Below, one piece after another: positions 23,758 through 34,562 of a stretch of 64,000 nucleotides of DNA. Both the position numbers and the translations under genes were made by a program. Source of the DNA: Pleurodeles waltl (taxonomy: Eukaryota; Chordata; Amphibia; Caudata; Salamandridae); contig NC_090438.1 in assembly GCF_031143425.1 (NCBI RefSeq), positions 776,995,138 to 777,059,137 of the forward strand, given 5' to 3'. Below the pieces are notes generated by a model. It was not told the DNA's origin and searched no databases. It was given only the letters and a program-made list of their open reading frames with translations. The first letter of the stretch is position 1. Every line of letters begins with the position of its first letter.

Positions 23758-26029
23758 CTAGAGTCCATCTGCCGCCGGCAGAGACGGCTGCAAAGTGGTG
23801 GCAGTGCCGATGCAGGTGTCGGTGCTGCCAGTGGAGGGGGGAGGCCCCAGCCCTTCCCCTGAAGCCTCGGACGGCTGTCCACTGGGGCTGCTGCTGCTGC
23901 CAGTGGTGCTGGTGCATGTGGCGGTGCTGATGGCGGTGCAGGTGGCGGTGCTGCCAGTGGTGGGGGGGCTCCAGCCCTTCCCCTGCAGCCTCGGACGGCT
24001 GTCCACTGGGACTCCTGCTGCTGCCAGTGGTGCTGGTGGGAGTGCATGTGGCGGTGCTGATGGTGGTGCAGCCAGTGGTGGGGGAGGCTCCAGCCCTTCC
24101 CCTGCAGCCTCGGATGGCTGAAGCATCATGGTTGGTGTTGGGGTCTCTGATTCTGTCACAGCACCAGGCCTCCTTTCCCTCCTGCCTGAAGGGGCAGGCC
24201 CTTTGCCCATGCCCTTGGCAGTTGATGGTGCCTCATTGCCCTTGCCTTGTGGTGGTGCCCCCTTGCCGTGTGGTGGTGCCTCTGTGCCCTTGCCGTGTGG
24301 TGGTGCCCCCTTGCCCTTGCCGTGTGGTGATGCCTCCTTGCCCTTGGCAGCTGGAGGTACATCCTTGCCCTTCCCCTTGGCAGCTGGTGCCGGCACACTG
24401 CCAGTGCTGATGGATCTCTCCTTGGAGCCTCTCATACCTGTAGTAGTTGCCGAAACTACAGTGGCCGTGGACTGGGTGGCTAAGGTGCTGACCTGGCTTC
24501 TGCCCACCCTGGCCTGACCTGAAGGGCAGGGAGGAGGGGTAGGGAAGAGGTCAAGGGTGGAGAGGAAAAGCTGCTTAGGGACACTTGGGCCGGAAGAGGG
24601 TGAAGGTTTGGGAGTGGAGGAAGAGGGAGTGTCTGTCTGCTGTGTTTGGGTGCAGGTGCATGGGCTGGATGCTGTTGTGAGGTGGATGGCTGTTGGGTGT
24701 CTGAGTGCTTGCGTTTGTGTACTTTGGGAGGAGGGGGCACAGACACAGTGGGAGAGGACACAGGGGATGTGTACATGGATGTGGGGGTTGTGCTGCCTGT
24801 GAGGGGCGTGTACTGATAGGCGTGATGGTGATGGAGGCAGTGGTTGTGGATGTAGCGCATGCAGGTGTGAGTGTAGACGGTACTGGGAGGGAGGTTGACG
24901 ACGAAGAGGAGGGGGACACACTGGAGGCAGTGGATGTTGGTATGTCTGCTTCTGGATGGAGTTTGTGTGAGTGCCTCCTGGGCCCTGTGGGATGCAGCTC
25001 CCTCCTTCGCCGGTGCCTCTGTTCCTCTGCCAGATGATGCTAATGCACAGAAGGACAGGGTAACAAAACAAAAAGGGGGGGAAGAGGCAGAGGATACACT
25101 TGGTCAATGGCAGCAACAACACCACCGTTGGCGTACACAACACACAGGGGACAGCCCCACGCACTAGGCGATGCACTACCAGTCACATTGCTAGTCACCA
25201 GGCCATGGACAGTAATACCTAAGGCCAGTTGCAGCATACCTGAGGCCCACAGAGCCCTGCCCAGTAGTGGATGCCCATTAGCTTGTTTGGAGGTGTGGAG
25301 TTCATCAGCCCCTGCCCAACACTGAACCTACCCTGCAATGTCGGGCCTGGCCTAGGGGCACCAACAGGCGCACATTCCCCACCTAGAGACCACCCCACCA
25401 TGCGCAAGTACTATATTGGGAACTGTACTCACCCCCTTGTGGCTGCTGTGATGCCCTCAAGTGCTCATCCAGCTCTGGATAGGCCACCGCCAGTATGCAG
25501 AACCTCAAGGGGGTCAGGGTTCGACAGGCACCCCTTCCTCGTTGGGAGGCCATCCCAAGCTGGGCCTCCGCCGTCATCCTTGCCCAGCGTCTCAGGTCCT
25601 CCCACCGTTTGGGACAGTGTGTGCTCTGCCTGCCGTAGACACCCAGGGCCCGCACGTCCTTGGCGATGGCACGCCATATACCCTTTTTCTGATGGGCGCT
25701 GACCTGCAAAAAAATAAAAATAGAAAAAGGTATCAGTCGTACTGTCCGGGCTGTTACACTCATGGCCCACCATATCCCTCCCATCCCCTTACGCATTGCC
25801 GATCATACATGCAGCACGCCGCCCAGGACCCCTCAACCACCCCCCTTACACGAGGCCTTCACACACAGCACTCCATGCATTCATGCCCCATGTATTGTGC
25901 TCACAGTGTACTCACCTGTTGGTCTGGAGGCCCATACAGCATTCGGTACTGGGGTAGGACCCCATCCACTAGTCTCTCCAACTCCGCAGCGGTGAAGGCA
26001 GGGGCCCTTTCTCCAGTGACTCGAAACAT
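23758..26029 (-). pseudogene. SANT-B: second Myb/SANT-like protein of Harbinger copy 1, three exons
   Basis: Probable DNA-binding protein of the transposon. Exon 1 (26,029-25,916) starts MFRVTGERAPAF and is 114 nt; exon 2 (25,703-25,433) is 271 nt and reads HQKKGIWRAIAKDV, then RQSTHCPKRWEDLRRWA, a Myb/SANT-type helix pattern with conserved Trp residues. Both exons have GT-AG borders and the same lengths as in copy 2. Exon 3 begins at 25,039 and ends near 23,758. It contains Ser/Thr/Pro-rich sequence, a conserved TPKPSPSSGPSVPK block and a tail of repeated KGK units. Exon 3 is out of frame at its start and lacks about 600 bases present in copy 2, so the gene is broken. Only the first two exons look intact. 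Confidence 0.65.
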
Positions 26030-26470
26030 GGTCGGTTCCAGACACAGGTCACAGCAGCAGTGTAGGTCCTCTCCTGTTGAAGGTCAGGTAGCAAGTGAGT
26101 GAACAGATAGAAAATGGCGGTCACATCCATGGCGGTGCGTACCGTCACCGCCGGCGTACATCACCATTGGCTACTGTAACCCATAGGGCCCAATGTTAAC
26201 CAATGAGGAGTTGCACAGCGGTACTCGACCGCCTCCCGCAACGGCGCACAACGTCAGCGGCATTACCTAATTTCCACCTGTCCATCCACAGAGGACGGGC
26301 GTCCGCCATTTAGGGGGGGGGGGCAGGCCATGGCACCTAACTGCGTCACAGCAGACATAGGCACATTTTGGGGCTAAACATCAACATACTGTTTCTGTCA
26401 CTACATGTAATGCATTGTACATTTAGGAAATGTGGGAAACTAACCAGCTGCTTATCGTTTTTCCCCCTAG
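26030..26470. promoter_or_regulatory. Divergent upstream region between SANT-B and HARBI1, copy 1
   Basis: SANT-B (minus) and HARBI1 (plus) point away from this GC-rich gap. It contains CCAAT-type words in both orientations (ACCATTGGCT near 26,163 and ACCAATGAGG near 26,198), many CGG/CCG strings and no open frame. A pyrimidine-rich acceptor (TTTTTCCCCCTAG) ends at 26,470, so HARBI1 probably has an upstream untranslated exon in this region. The equivalent gap in copy 2 also has CCAAT words. Bidirectional promoter function is inference. Confidence 0.45.
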
Positions 26471-27594
26471 ATTACAACCACTGAGGATGAATAGGAGATG
26501 GAGACTTCCCCCGTGTACAAACTCCTGGTGGACTTGGCAACAATGGAGGACAGGCACATTTTCCTCACCTACGGACTTGACAGGGCCACAATCCAAGAGC
26601 TGTGTGTCCAATGGGAGCAAAACCTGATCTCAGCTATCCGTCAGCCGACTGGGATCCCCTGTCTTGTGCAAGTCCTATCTGTGCTCCATTTCTTGGCAAC
26701 TGGCTCCTTCCAAGTGATAGTGACCTTGGCAGCAGGAATGTCACAGCCAATGTTCTCAAACGTGCTGACCAGAGTGTTCTGTGCCCTGATGAAACACATG
26801 TGCAGCAACATCGTTTTCCCCCAGGGCGGAGGATTTGGCCACAGTGAAAGCTGATTTCTATGCAATGGGACATATCCCCAACATTATTGGGGCAATAGAT
26901 GGTACACATATTGCCTTTGTTCCCCCCGGAGAAATGAACAGGTGTTCAGAAATCTAAAGAGCTTTCACTCTATAAATGTGCTGATAGTGTGCCTGGTGGA
27001 CCAGTACATCTCCCATGTGAATGCAAATTATCCTGGGTCTGTGCATGATGCCTTTATCCTGAGGAATAGCAGCATCCCATATGTGATGGCTCAACTCCAG
27101 AGGCACCGGGTGTGGCTAATAGGTGAGCTCATGGTCCCCACCCAGTTTATGTTGGTATATGGGTGTGTGGTTGGCCCTGAGGGTTAGTGTGTGGCTAACA
27201 GGTATCCCTCGATATTTGCAGGTGACTCTGGTTACCCCAACCTCTCATGGCTACTGACCACTGTGAGGAATCCCAGGACAAGGGCAGAGGAAAGTTACAT
27301 TGAGGCAAATGGGTGAACAAGAAGAATTATAGAGTGAACCTTTGGCCTCCTGGAGGCCAGGTTTCAGTGCCTCCATCTAACAGGTGCTACTCACCCAAGA
27401 AGGTGTGCCAGATCATCGTGGCATGTTGCATATTGTACAACCTTGCCTTACGTCGCCAGGTGCCTTTTCTGCAGGAGGATGAGGCTGGAGATGGGCGTGT
27501 GGCAGCGGTGGAGCCTGTGGACAGTGACGAAGAGGAGGCAGAGGATAAGGATGTGGACAACAGAACAGCAATCATTCGACAGTACTTCCAGTGA
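26471..27594 (+). pseudogene. HARBI1-type DDE transposase, Harbinger copy 1
   Basis: Catalyses excision and insertion at 3-bp targets; acts in the nucleus with a Myb-like partner. After the acceptor at 26,470, an ATG at 26,487 opens MNRRWRLPP. A frame change near 26,505 leads into LVDLATMEDRHIFLTY, DRATIQELC and LSVLHFLATGSFQ, the helix-turn-helix part of HARBI1. IIGAIDGTHIAF near 26,880-26,920 carries the first catalytic Asp, PGSVHDAFILRNSS near 27,030-27,070 the second, and a Glu-containing EESYIEANG near 27,288-27,314 the third, so the triad seems preserved at sequence level. A GT-AG intron (about 27,122-27,221) splits the WLIGDSGYPN segment. The acidic tail ends at 27,594. At least two frameshifts make it a pseudogene. 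Confidence 0.8.
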
Positions 27595-28039
27595 CACACA
27601 GGTAAGGCACTGTAACTTCACCTTCCATTGCAGTTTTGTGTTGTAAATTTTCTCTGGCAGGCTGCTGTTCCCCCTACTATGGCCACTTACTGTACCCTTT
27701 GACATGTCTATTCACAGATATCTGTGCCCTACAGGCCATACCTATGTATACATTACTGTACAGTCTAATTGCGATGCCTACAGATTGTTAAATGAATACA
27801 TACTTAAATCATTTGACATACTACATACTTGTATTTCTTCAAATGGTGTTTATTTAAGTGCTGAGAAGTAAATGGGGATGTGCAATGTGCTTGGGTAATG
27901 GTGGAGGATAGTCCAGGATAGAGCCCAGTCTATTTGTATCACAGGTGCATTGTCCAATGAGGCATAGAAAGGGGGGCTATGACAGTTCAAGGTGGACGGG
28001 GTAACAGAGGGGGACACAAGGGAGACATTCAGTAGAGTC
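27595..28039. other. Intergenic gap between convergent HARBI1 and SANT-A, copy 1
   Basis: Short convergent spacer. AT-rich, with possible polyadenylation signals near its SANT-A side (read on the minus strand). The matching gap in copy 2 (36,048-36,527) is similar. No gene. Confidence 0.5.
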
Positions 28040-29556
28040 TTATTTCCTGGCGGGGGTCTTGGCAATGTTCTCTGGCTTCTGCCTGGACTGCAGGGACCGT
28101 TTACGTGGTGGTTCTCCTTCTGCAGGGAGAGGGGTTCTGGTGGCCTGTTGTTCCTGTGGCGGGGCCTCCTGTCCACTAGTGGCAGCGGAGGTGGAGGGCT
28201 GTTCATCGGTGTGGCTAGTGTCAGGGGCCCGGTGGTGTGCCACTGCCTCCCTCATGGTGTTGGCCATGTCTGCCAGCACCCCTGCAATGGTGGCCAGGGT
28301 GGTGTGGATGTCCCTCAGGTCCTCCCTGATCCCCAGGTACTGTCCCTCCAGCAGCCACTGGGTCTCCTGCAACTTGGCCAGTATCTGGCCCATCGTCTCC
28401 TGGGATTGGTGGTATGCTCCCAGGATGTTGGTGAATGCCTCTTGGAGAGTCGGTTCCCTGGGCCTGTCCTCCCACTGTCGCACAGCAGTCCTCCCAGCTT
28501 CCCTGTTGTCCTGTGCCTCTGTCCCCTGAACCGTGTGCCCACTGCCACTGACCCCATGTTCCTTATAGTCCTGTGTTTGTGGGGTGTCCTGGGGTCCCTG
28601 TAGTGGTGGACACACTGCTAATTAACGTGTCCTGGGGACAGAGGTATGGGCCCGCTGGGTGGGTGCTGTGGTGGTATTTCCTGAGGGGGGAGGCTCTGTG
28701 GTGGTATAGGACTGTGCCTGGGTAACCGACCGTCTGGAGGTCCCTGAAGGGCCAGGTTGGTCATCCAGATCCAGGTGACTGGAGCTGCTGTCATCACTGT
28801 GGGCCTCTTCTGGGGGGGACTGGTTGTTGCTGGAACCTACTCTCTGGTGACGTTGAGTGTGGGACCTGTGGGGATGTGAATGCAGTGTTATTGTTTCTGC
28901 GTGTGACATCTTGTGCATGGATGTGTTGCCTCTGTGGTTGTGAGTGCCCTGTGTGCTTTGCCTTGTGTGAGTAGTTATTTTGTGGGCTAGGTGATTCTCT
29001 CTAGTGTGCATGCTGTGGTGATGGGTGTCCATGCAGGGCTGTGAGTGGTGTCCATGCATTGTTGTTGCATGCAGTGCTGGGTACTGGGTTGGGTGGGTTG
29101 TGATAGTGGGGATTGTGGGAGGTGGTGGAGTGATGGGAGTGAGGGTGAGGGTGGGGGTATGTGATGGCATGCTGGTAGGGGGGGTGATAGTAATAGAGAT
29201 TTGACTTACCAGAGTCTAGTCCTCCTGCTATTCCTGCCAGGCCCGCAGGATGCAGTATTGCCAAGACTTGCTCCTCCCATGTTGTTAGTTGTGGGGGAGG
29301 AGGTAGGGGCCCACCGCCAGTCCTCTGTACAGCTATCTGGTGTCTTGCAACCATGGAACACATCTTCCTCCGTAGGTCGTTCCACCTCTTCCTGATGTCA
29401 TCCCTTGTTCTGGGGTGCTGTCCCACGGCGTTGACCCTGTCCACGATTCTCCGCCATAGCTCCATCTTCCTTGCAATGGATGTCTGCTGCACCTGTGATC
29501 CAAATAGCTGTGGCTCTACCCGGATGATTTCCTCCACCATGACCCTTACCTCCTCC
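28040..29556 (-). pseudogene. SANT-A: Myb/SANT-like protein, Harbinger copy 1, two exons
   Basis: In PIF/Harbinger elements a Myb/SANT-like protein binds the terminal repeats and brings the transposase into the nucleus. Exon 1 (about 29,556-29,210) reads RFSEEE, then MVEEIIRVEPQLFGS, KMELWRRIVDRVN and RKRWNDLRRK, a trihelix/SANT pattern with conserved Trp residues, ending at a GTAAGT donor. Exon 2 (28,865-28,040) follows a CCCCACAG acceptor. It has an acidic Ser-rich DDSSSSHLDLDD block, then a Gln/Leu-rich likely coiled coil (ILGAYHQSQETMGQILAKL) and a basic tail RKRSLQSRQKPENIAK. A TAA within exon 2 (near 28,624) stands where copy 2 has a Gln codon. The exon 1-exon 2 phase does not join cleanly. 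The start codon is uncertain; the ATG at 29,540 is the conservative choice. Confidence 0.72.
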
Positions 29557-30157
29557 TCGGAGAACCTGGTGTGTCTTTATGGTGCAATGGGTGTGGTGTG
29601 AGTGGTGTGTGTGAGGGTGTGTGGGGTGATGTGTTGGGGTGTGTGCTGTGAGGTGCGTGGATGGTGTATGGGTGATGGTGTTCTGTGGCTCTGGTTGCGT
29701 GGGTGCTCTTGCTGTATCTCTCTCTAGTGGCAATTTGTGTTAGTCGTAAAGGGTTGTGGGTAGTGTGGGTGTGTGTATTAGAGTGGTGTGGGTGTGGTGT
29801 GTGTATGTGTGTCAGGTGTGTGTGGTTTGAATTGTCTAATGTAGTGTTGTTTTGTTTGAGTATGTGCATTTGGAGCGCAGCGGTATGTAGCGCCAATGGT
29901 TTACCGTGGCTGAATGTCCGCCGCAGTGATTCGTGGGTCATAATGCTGTTGGCGTAGTTCTGTTGCTGTAACGGTGTGGGTTTTGGTACCGCCAGTTTAT
30001 CAATGACCTTTGGGCTGGCGGACTTGTGTGTGTGTGTCTGTACAGTGACGGATTGCTATGTGTGTCATAATATGGGTAGCGGTATACCGTTGCGGTATGT
30101 TGGCGGCAGTCGGCATGGCGGTAAGCGGGACTTACCTCCAATGTCATAATGAGGGCC
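29557..30157. other. Subterminal GT-rich region of Harbinger copy 1
   Basis: Between SANT-A and the right terminus lies a stretch dominated by GTGTG/TGGTG words (29,580-29,870), then GC-rich subterminal sequence with repeated CGGTAT/GCGGT words leading into the terminal repeat. It matches 33,966-34,560 in reverse. Any promoter for SANT-A would lie here. No open frame is credible. Confidence 0.6.
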
Positions 30158-30730
30158 AATGTGCCTTGGGCACCGACCAAGCCCTTCCTGAGTACTCTCC
30201 CTAAGAAGAAACCATGCAAGATCTGTGGCCCAACCAGTGCATGCCTGCCAACTTGCAAGCTATGCTCAAGCTGCCAACGACCCAATCACTTGCCAGCAAC
30301 TGCAGGGTTGGGGACCCTTGCTCCCTCAAAGTATAAGAAAGAGTCCATCAAACGCCAAGGGGCATGGCCCATCCTGGCGACTCAGGAGCTGGCAATGGTA
30401 GTTTAGAATGTCTTGTCTGAGTTTGACAGCCAAGACAAAAGCAACAATGACAAAATCTTCCTAATATCCTGCATGGTTGGCAAACAGACCTATGGAAGCA
30501 TTGCCTGACCTGCTGTGTCCTTATAGAAGGCATGCCTGTTCCATACCTCATTGACAAAGGGGCTTCCGTGAACGTTATGAGCAAAACGCAATTTAACACA
30601 TTTCAGCTGACACCATGTCTTTGCCCCACCAAAGTGAAAACCTTTGCAAATGGAGCAACAGCTCCTCTTCCACTGGCAGGTACATTCCGCTGCATGGCAT
30701 CGCCTCTTGCCCAGCGAAATTCTTCATTGA
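30158..30730 (+). pseudogene. Gypsy zinc knuckle and protease remnant
   Basis: This resumes the Gypsy frame after Harbinger copy 1. A Cys-rich segment at 30,200-30,300 reads CKICGPTSACLPTCKLCSSC followed by a His, the expected nucleocapsid knuckle region. Near 30,530-30,600 a segment MPVPYLIDKGASVNVMS matches the retropepsin active-site loop; the catalytic Asp is present but the usual Ser/Thr of D-(S/T)-G is Lys, which should kill activity. Stops and shifts lie between the two. The order gag, knuckle, protease, RT is normal for Ty3/Gypsy. Confidence 0.7.
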
Positions 30731-31990
30731 CGCACCTGGCATTGAAATTCTGCTCAGCTACGCAACAGATGAAGAACTAAATCTCATACAGTTTACCACA
30801 CCCAGACAGCGAACTCAAGGCTGGATAAGTTCCCTCACTTCTTCAACAGACTCAGCAAGCTGTGGGCGCCACCGGTGCCTCTCCATATCAACACATCCAT
30901 CTACCCAGTTGCTCTTAAACATCGTAAGACCCTGTTCCATCTCCACCCAGCCATGTAGACAAAAACTAGAAGCCCAGGGCATCATTGAAAAAGGTATGGG
31001 TGCCACCCACTGGTCTCCCCAATGGTCATTGTCAATATGCAGCTGCCCAATAAGGCAATAAGAACAGGATGCCTCATAATTCTGACCATTGATGACCTCA
31101 TTAATGACTTCAGTAGAGCCCATTGGTCCTCTACTCTGGACATGAATACGAGCTGCCATCAGCTGGAGCTGAGGGAAGACTGTTACTGTATCACAACCTT
31201 CTTTATGCACATAGGGCTATGTTGGTACCACCTCCTCAAGTTTGGCATCTTGTCAGCGGTGGAGGTCTTCCAAAATATGATCAAAAAAGTCCCACCAGGA
31301 CTAGAGGAAGTGCTCAGTGTCAGCAATGATATTCTTATATATGCCAACAATCATGGAGCACCAGAAGTAACTCATGATCACCCTGCAATGAACGAGTGAC
31401 ATGGGGCTGGCCCTCCACAAAAGCAAGTGCCAATTCCTAAAGCAGAAGGTGGAATTCTTTGGGTACATCTTTTCACGTGAGGGGATTATAATCAACCCAA
31501 ACAAGGTGGCTGACCTTAAAGACTCCAAGCCCCTGCAGGCACAATCAGAAGTCAGAAGGTTCTTGGGGTTGCTACCTACCTCGCTGCAATGACTGGGCCG
31601 CTACGTGAGCATACAAAGCTGTCAAGTACCTGGATGAGGAGAAATACAGAGTAGGTCGTGCTCCATCAGATAAAAGAGACCCTACCACACAATACCACTA
31701 TGGCCAACTTTGACCCAGGGAGAGAAACAGAGTTGATCATGGAAAAAGGTCACATCGGGATCGTTGCTGTCTTCATGGAACCTGAGACATGGAAACCAAC
31801 TGCTTTTGTGAGCCGAGGGCTCACTGCGACTGACAGTAGATATACCCACATTGAAAAAGAAGCCCTGGCCACTTAATGGGCATGTACCCACTTTTATCTG
31901 TATCTCGAAAATAGAAAAATGGCCCCTGCAACTTCAGAATTACCAGCTACAAGTGAGGTTCAAACCAGGGTGAAAAAGCTTTGCGGACAA
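30731..31990 (+). pseudogene. Gypsy reverse transcriptase and RNase H remnant
   Basis: Plus-strand frames give recognisable RT blocks in order: KLEAQGIIEKGMGATHW (palm entry), LTIDDLINDFSRAHW with LDMNTSCHQLELRED near 31,085-31,175, and YHLLKFGILSAVEVFQNM near 31,230-31,280. The catalytic box VSNDILIYANN lies near 31,318-31,350, with the first Asp of the DD pair replaced by Asn. LHKSKCQFLKQKVEFFGY follows near 31,410. RNase H remnants include TAFVSRGLTATDSRYTH and an IEKEALAT segment near 31,800-31,875. Frameshifts and stops interrupt it repeatedly. It belongs to the same element as the gag at 22.2 kb. Confidence 0.8.
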
Positions 31991-33962
31991 CTTGCCCATG
32001 CACCCTCAGAGAGGGGAGTGTGGCACACACAACAACTTTGCCAGTGCAGATGACTAGATAGCATAGGTGGCTTTTGTAAGCTGCCCTAAGTCACTGGGGC
32101 TCTCGGAAACTGTGGACGCTACCAAAACGGACCCCAGACTTCCTGAAACATGTACCCGTGGGAAGGTTCAACAAATGGATGGACTTCCTATGTGGTACAG
32201 GAAACTGTGATACCTCCACTGTCAGTCTTGGGGCAAGTAAGAGCGGAGCTCAGTGTCGGCAAAAAGGGTGTCCTCTAACGAGGGCCCTGGATTATAATTC
32301 CTTGCAGCTTCCAGAAATGCACCATACGCCTGGCACATGCCGCGCATCAAGGAGTGAGCAAAACCAAGGCCAGGCTCAGAAGAAAAGTCTCATTCCTGTC
32401 AATGGATGACCTGACAGCCGAAGATGTAGCTCAGTGCTTATGGTGCCGAATGCACGATGCACCTGACAGATCTTCTCCTATCATCGCAGAAGACCTCGGT
32501 TCAATATTGGAACGAGTGCTTCAACCACCCATGCCTGAACTACGAGGTCGGAACGTTGTAAAGGCATTCCTGGTAAAGGCATTAGTGATCAGCATGCATG
32601 GTTCCAGCATGCATCCCCCATGGCTCCCCACCCCTAAAAATTACCGCGACTGCCCCCACCCCCACAACCACCCCAACCCCCACCCCCAAAATTACCACAA
32701 CCCCAACCCCCTCCCCTAAAACCTAAAGCACCCCAACCCCCCACCTCTAAAACCTAAACCCTGACCCCCTCCCCCGCCCCTAGACCTTAATCACCCCAAG
32801 CCCCCCACCCCAACCCCAAAAAAACAGCCCCATTCCCAGCCCAACTTACCTCCTCCTTGATCGCGTCGACTCCCTTCTTCTGTGCCTTAACCATGCATGT
32901 ACGTGGTTCACACATGCGTGGTTAAGGCCCTGAACAAGGAAGTCGTGGAAAACTAAAGCGTTGTTTCGTGTTCGTTTTCCACGACTTTGTGGTTCAGGAC
33001 TCGTTGTACGGGATGCTTCCCGAAGACCTCAGTTAAAGGCTATGGCAAAACACAAGTGTCGGCTTTGACTCCCTCCTTGATGAATGGCACATGTTAGTGA
33101 GTTCAGACTTATTCTAAATGTCCACTGTGGAAGCCGTGAAAGCCCAGAGGAAACTGGACCAAGTATTTGCCATGTTCAGTTTTCCTCAAACCCCGAAATC
33201 AGACTACGTCCCACCATTCCAGGAGAGTGACTTCAACAGAAAGATCACACCTCGATGGTCCCAGGCCAATGGTGAGGTAGAAAGACTGATGAGGACCCTC
33301 AACAAGCTAATAAGAATTGGATTTGAGCATTGAGGTAGTCATTACTGGGTTTCTGGGGACCTCCTAGCGAACTTCCCACTGCACGACCTAGCAAGCACTG
33401 GCTGACGTCCTATTTGGGTGGGCTATGCAGGACACTATTCCTCATGCTATCTTGTGGACACCTCCATCCCTAGACGTGCATGCTAGCTAACAGAGGTGAC
33501 AACGCAACAATGCCAGAGCCAGTCAGGCTTGACAAGCCAAGCCTGAGACTCAGGCCTCAACGTTGGGGACCACGTCCTCATCAAGAATCGACAAAGTGAG
33601 GGCAAATTCCCCCCCCCCCTTTTAGAAGCAGCTGATGGTTGTGGTCATTTGGTGAGGCACCATGGTTACTGCAGAGGCTGGCAGTGAATATGCCAAAAGG
33701 AATGTGTCTGAATTTACAAAATGGCACAACAACACTCAAACAGCTGCCGGAGAAGATGACCCAGTGGCCTTGAGTGATGGTGAGTTCGACCTATGGGAGG
33801 AAGTGGAGAGACTCGGGCTGCAGTCGCAGAAGAGCTCACTGGGATGAGGGGAGACAGCATCCCTGCTACAGTCGACACCAAAAGCCAGATGAGACGGCTC
33901 GAGCCAGGGGCTACTCATACCAACTTTAGCCTCACATTCAGCGACCAGCCTGATTTCAAGAC
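31991..33962 (+). pseudogene. Gypsy integrase remnant, split by a C-rich insertion
   Basis: Near 32,340-32,480 a segment like SKTKARLRRKVSFLSMDDL followed by CLWCRM is the zinc-binding integrase N-terminus. The core resumes at about 33,110 with KLDQVFAMFSFPQTPKSD, then NRKITPRWSQANGEVERLMR near 33,235-33,300; the second catalytic Asp neighbourhood is altered (KSDYVPP) and about ten codons are missing after it, while the Glu of NGEVER remains. A C-terminal GDHVLIKNRQ segment lies near 33,565-33,600, next to a C homopolymer. The stretch 32,565-33,035 is foreign. Harbinger copy 2 interrupts the element at 33,965. Confidence 0.72.
32565..33035. repeat. C-rich non-coding insertion in the Gypsy integrase
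   Basis: The integrase frame breaks off near 32,560. About 240 bases of irregular CCCCAACCCC/CCCCACCC sequence follow, then AACCATGCATGTACGTGGTT with a partly self-complementary partner (32,889-32,926) and a GTCGTGGAAAA/TTTTCCACGAC inverted pair (32,943-32,984). Integrase coding resumes at about 33,100. It is probably a small non-autonomous repeat; exact ends and target duplication are unclear. Confidence 0.55.
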
Positions 33963-33965
33963 TAT

Positions 33966-34562
33966 GGCCCTCATTATGACGTTGGCAGTAAATTCCACTT
34001 ACTGCCATGCCGACTGCAGCCAACATACCGCCGTCGCTGCAGATATCCACCAACCATATTATGACACACACATACCAATCCGTCACTATACAGCCACACA
34101 CACAATTTCGCCAGCCCAAAGGTCAATGATAAACTGGCAATATCCAAACCCACACCGTTATGACAACAGAACAATGCCCACAACATTATGACCCCCGAAT
34201 CACCGCGGCGGACATTCAATGGCGGTAAACCATTGGCGGTACATACCTCAGCACTCAAAATATACACACACATACAAAACAACACCACATTGGTCAATTA
34301 AAATAACACACACCTGACACCTATACACACACCACACCCACACCACTATAAAACACCCACCCACATTACCCACAAAGCCTTTACAACTACTAACCATAGC
34401 CAACAGAGAGAGAGACAGCAAGAGCACCCACACAACCATAGCCACATACCACCATCACCTATACACCACCCACGCACCTCACAACACACACCCCAACACA
34501 TCACCCCACACACCCTCACCCACACCACTCACACCACACTCATGGCACCACAATGACACCCC
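33966..34562. other. Subterminal CA-rich region of Harbinger copy 2
   Basis: GC-rich subterminal sequence with CGGCGG/GGCGGTA words, then a long stretch of CACAC/ACCAC words (34,255-34,560), matching the GT-rich region of copy 1 in reverse. It lies directly upstream of SANT-A exon 1. No credible gene. Confidence 0.6.

Larger units (their letters stand above)
22738..30157 (-). mobile_element. PIF/Harbinger element, copy 1 (7.4 kb)
   Basis: The left end is GGCCCTCATTACAACCCTGG and the right end is the inverse of GGCCCTCATTATGACATTGG, so the terminal repeats share about 20 positions. Beyond that the two ends differ from each other but match the two ends of copy 2, which fixes the orientation: copy 1 is the reverse of copy 2. 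The 3-bp flanks are TAT on the left and AAT on the right, a duplication with one change. It holds SANT-B (minus), HARBI1 (plus) and SANT-A (minus), plus a minisatellite. It interrupts a Gypsy element between gag and its zinc knuckle. All three genes are damaged, but long stretches remain open. Confidence 0.88.

Noticed and set aside
23795..24517. Plus-strand frames of 108-129 codons
   Set aside because: They are antisense to SANT-B exon 3 and arise from its repetitive Lys-Gly-Lys-coding sequence.
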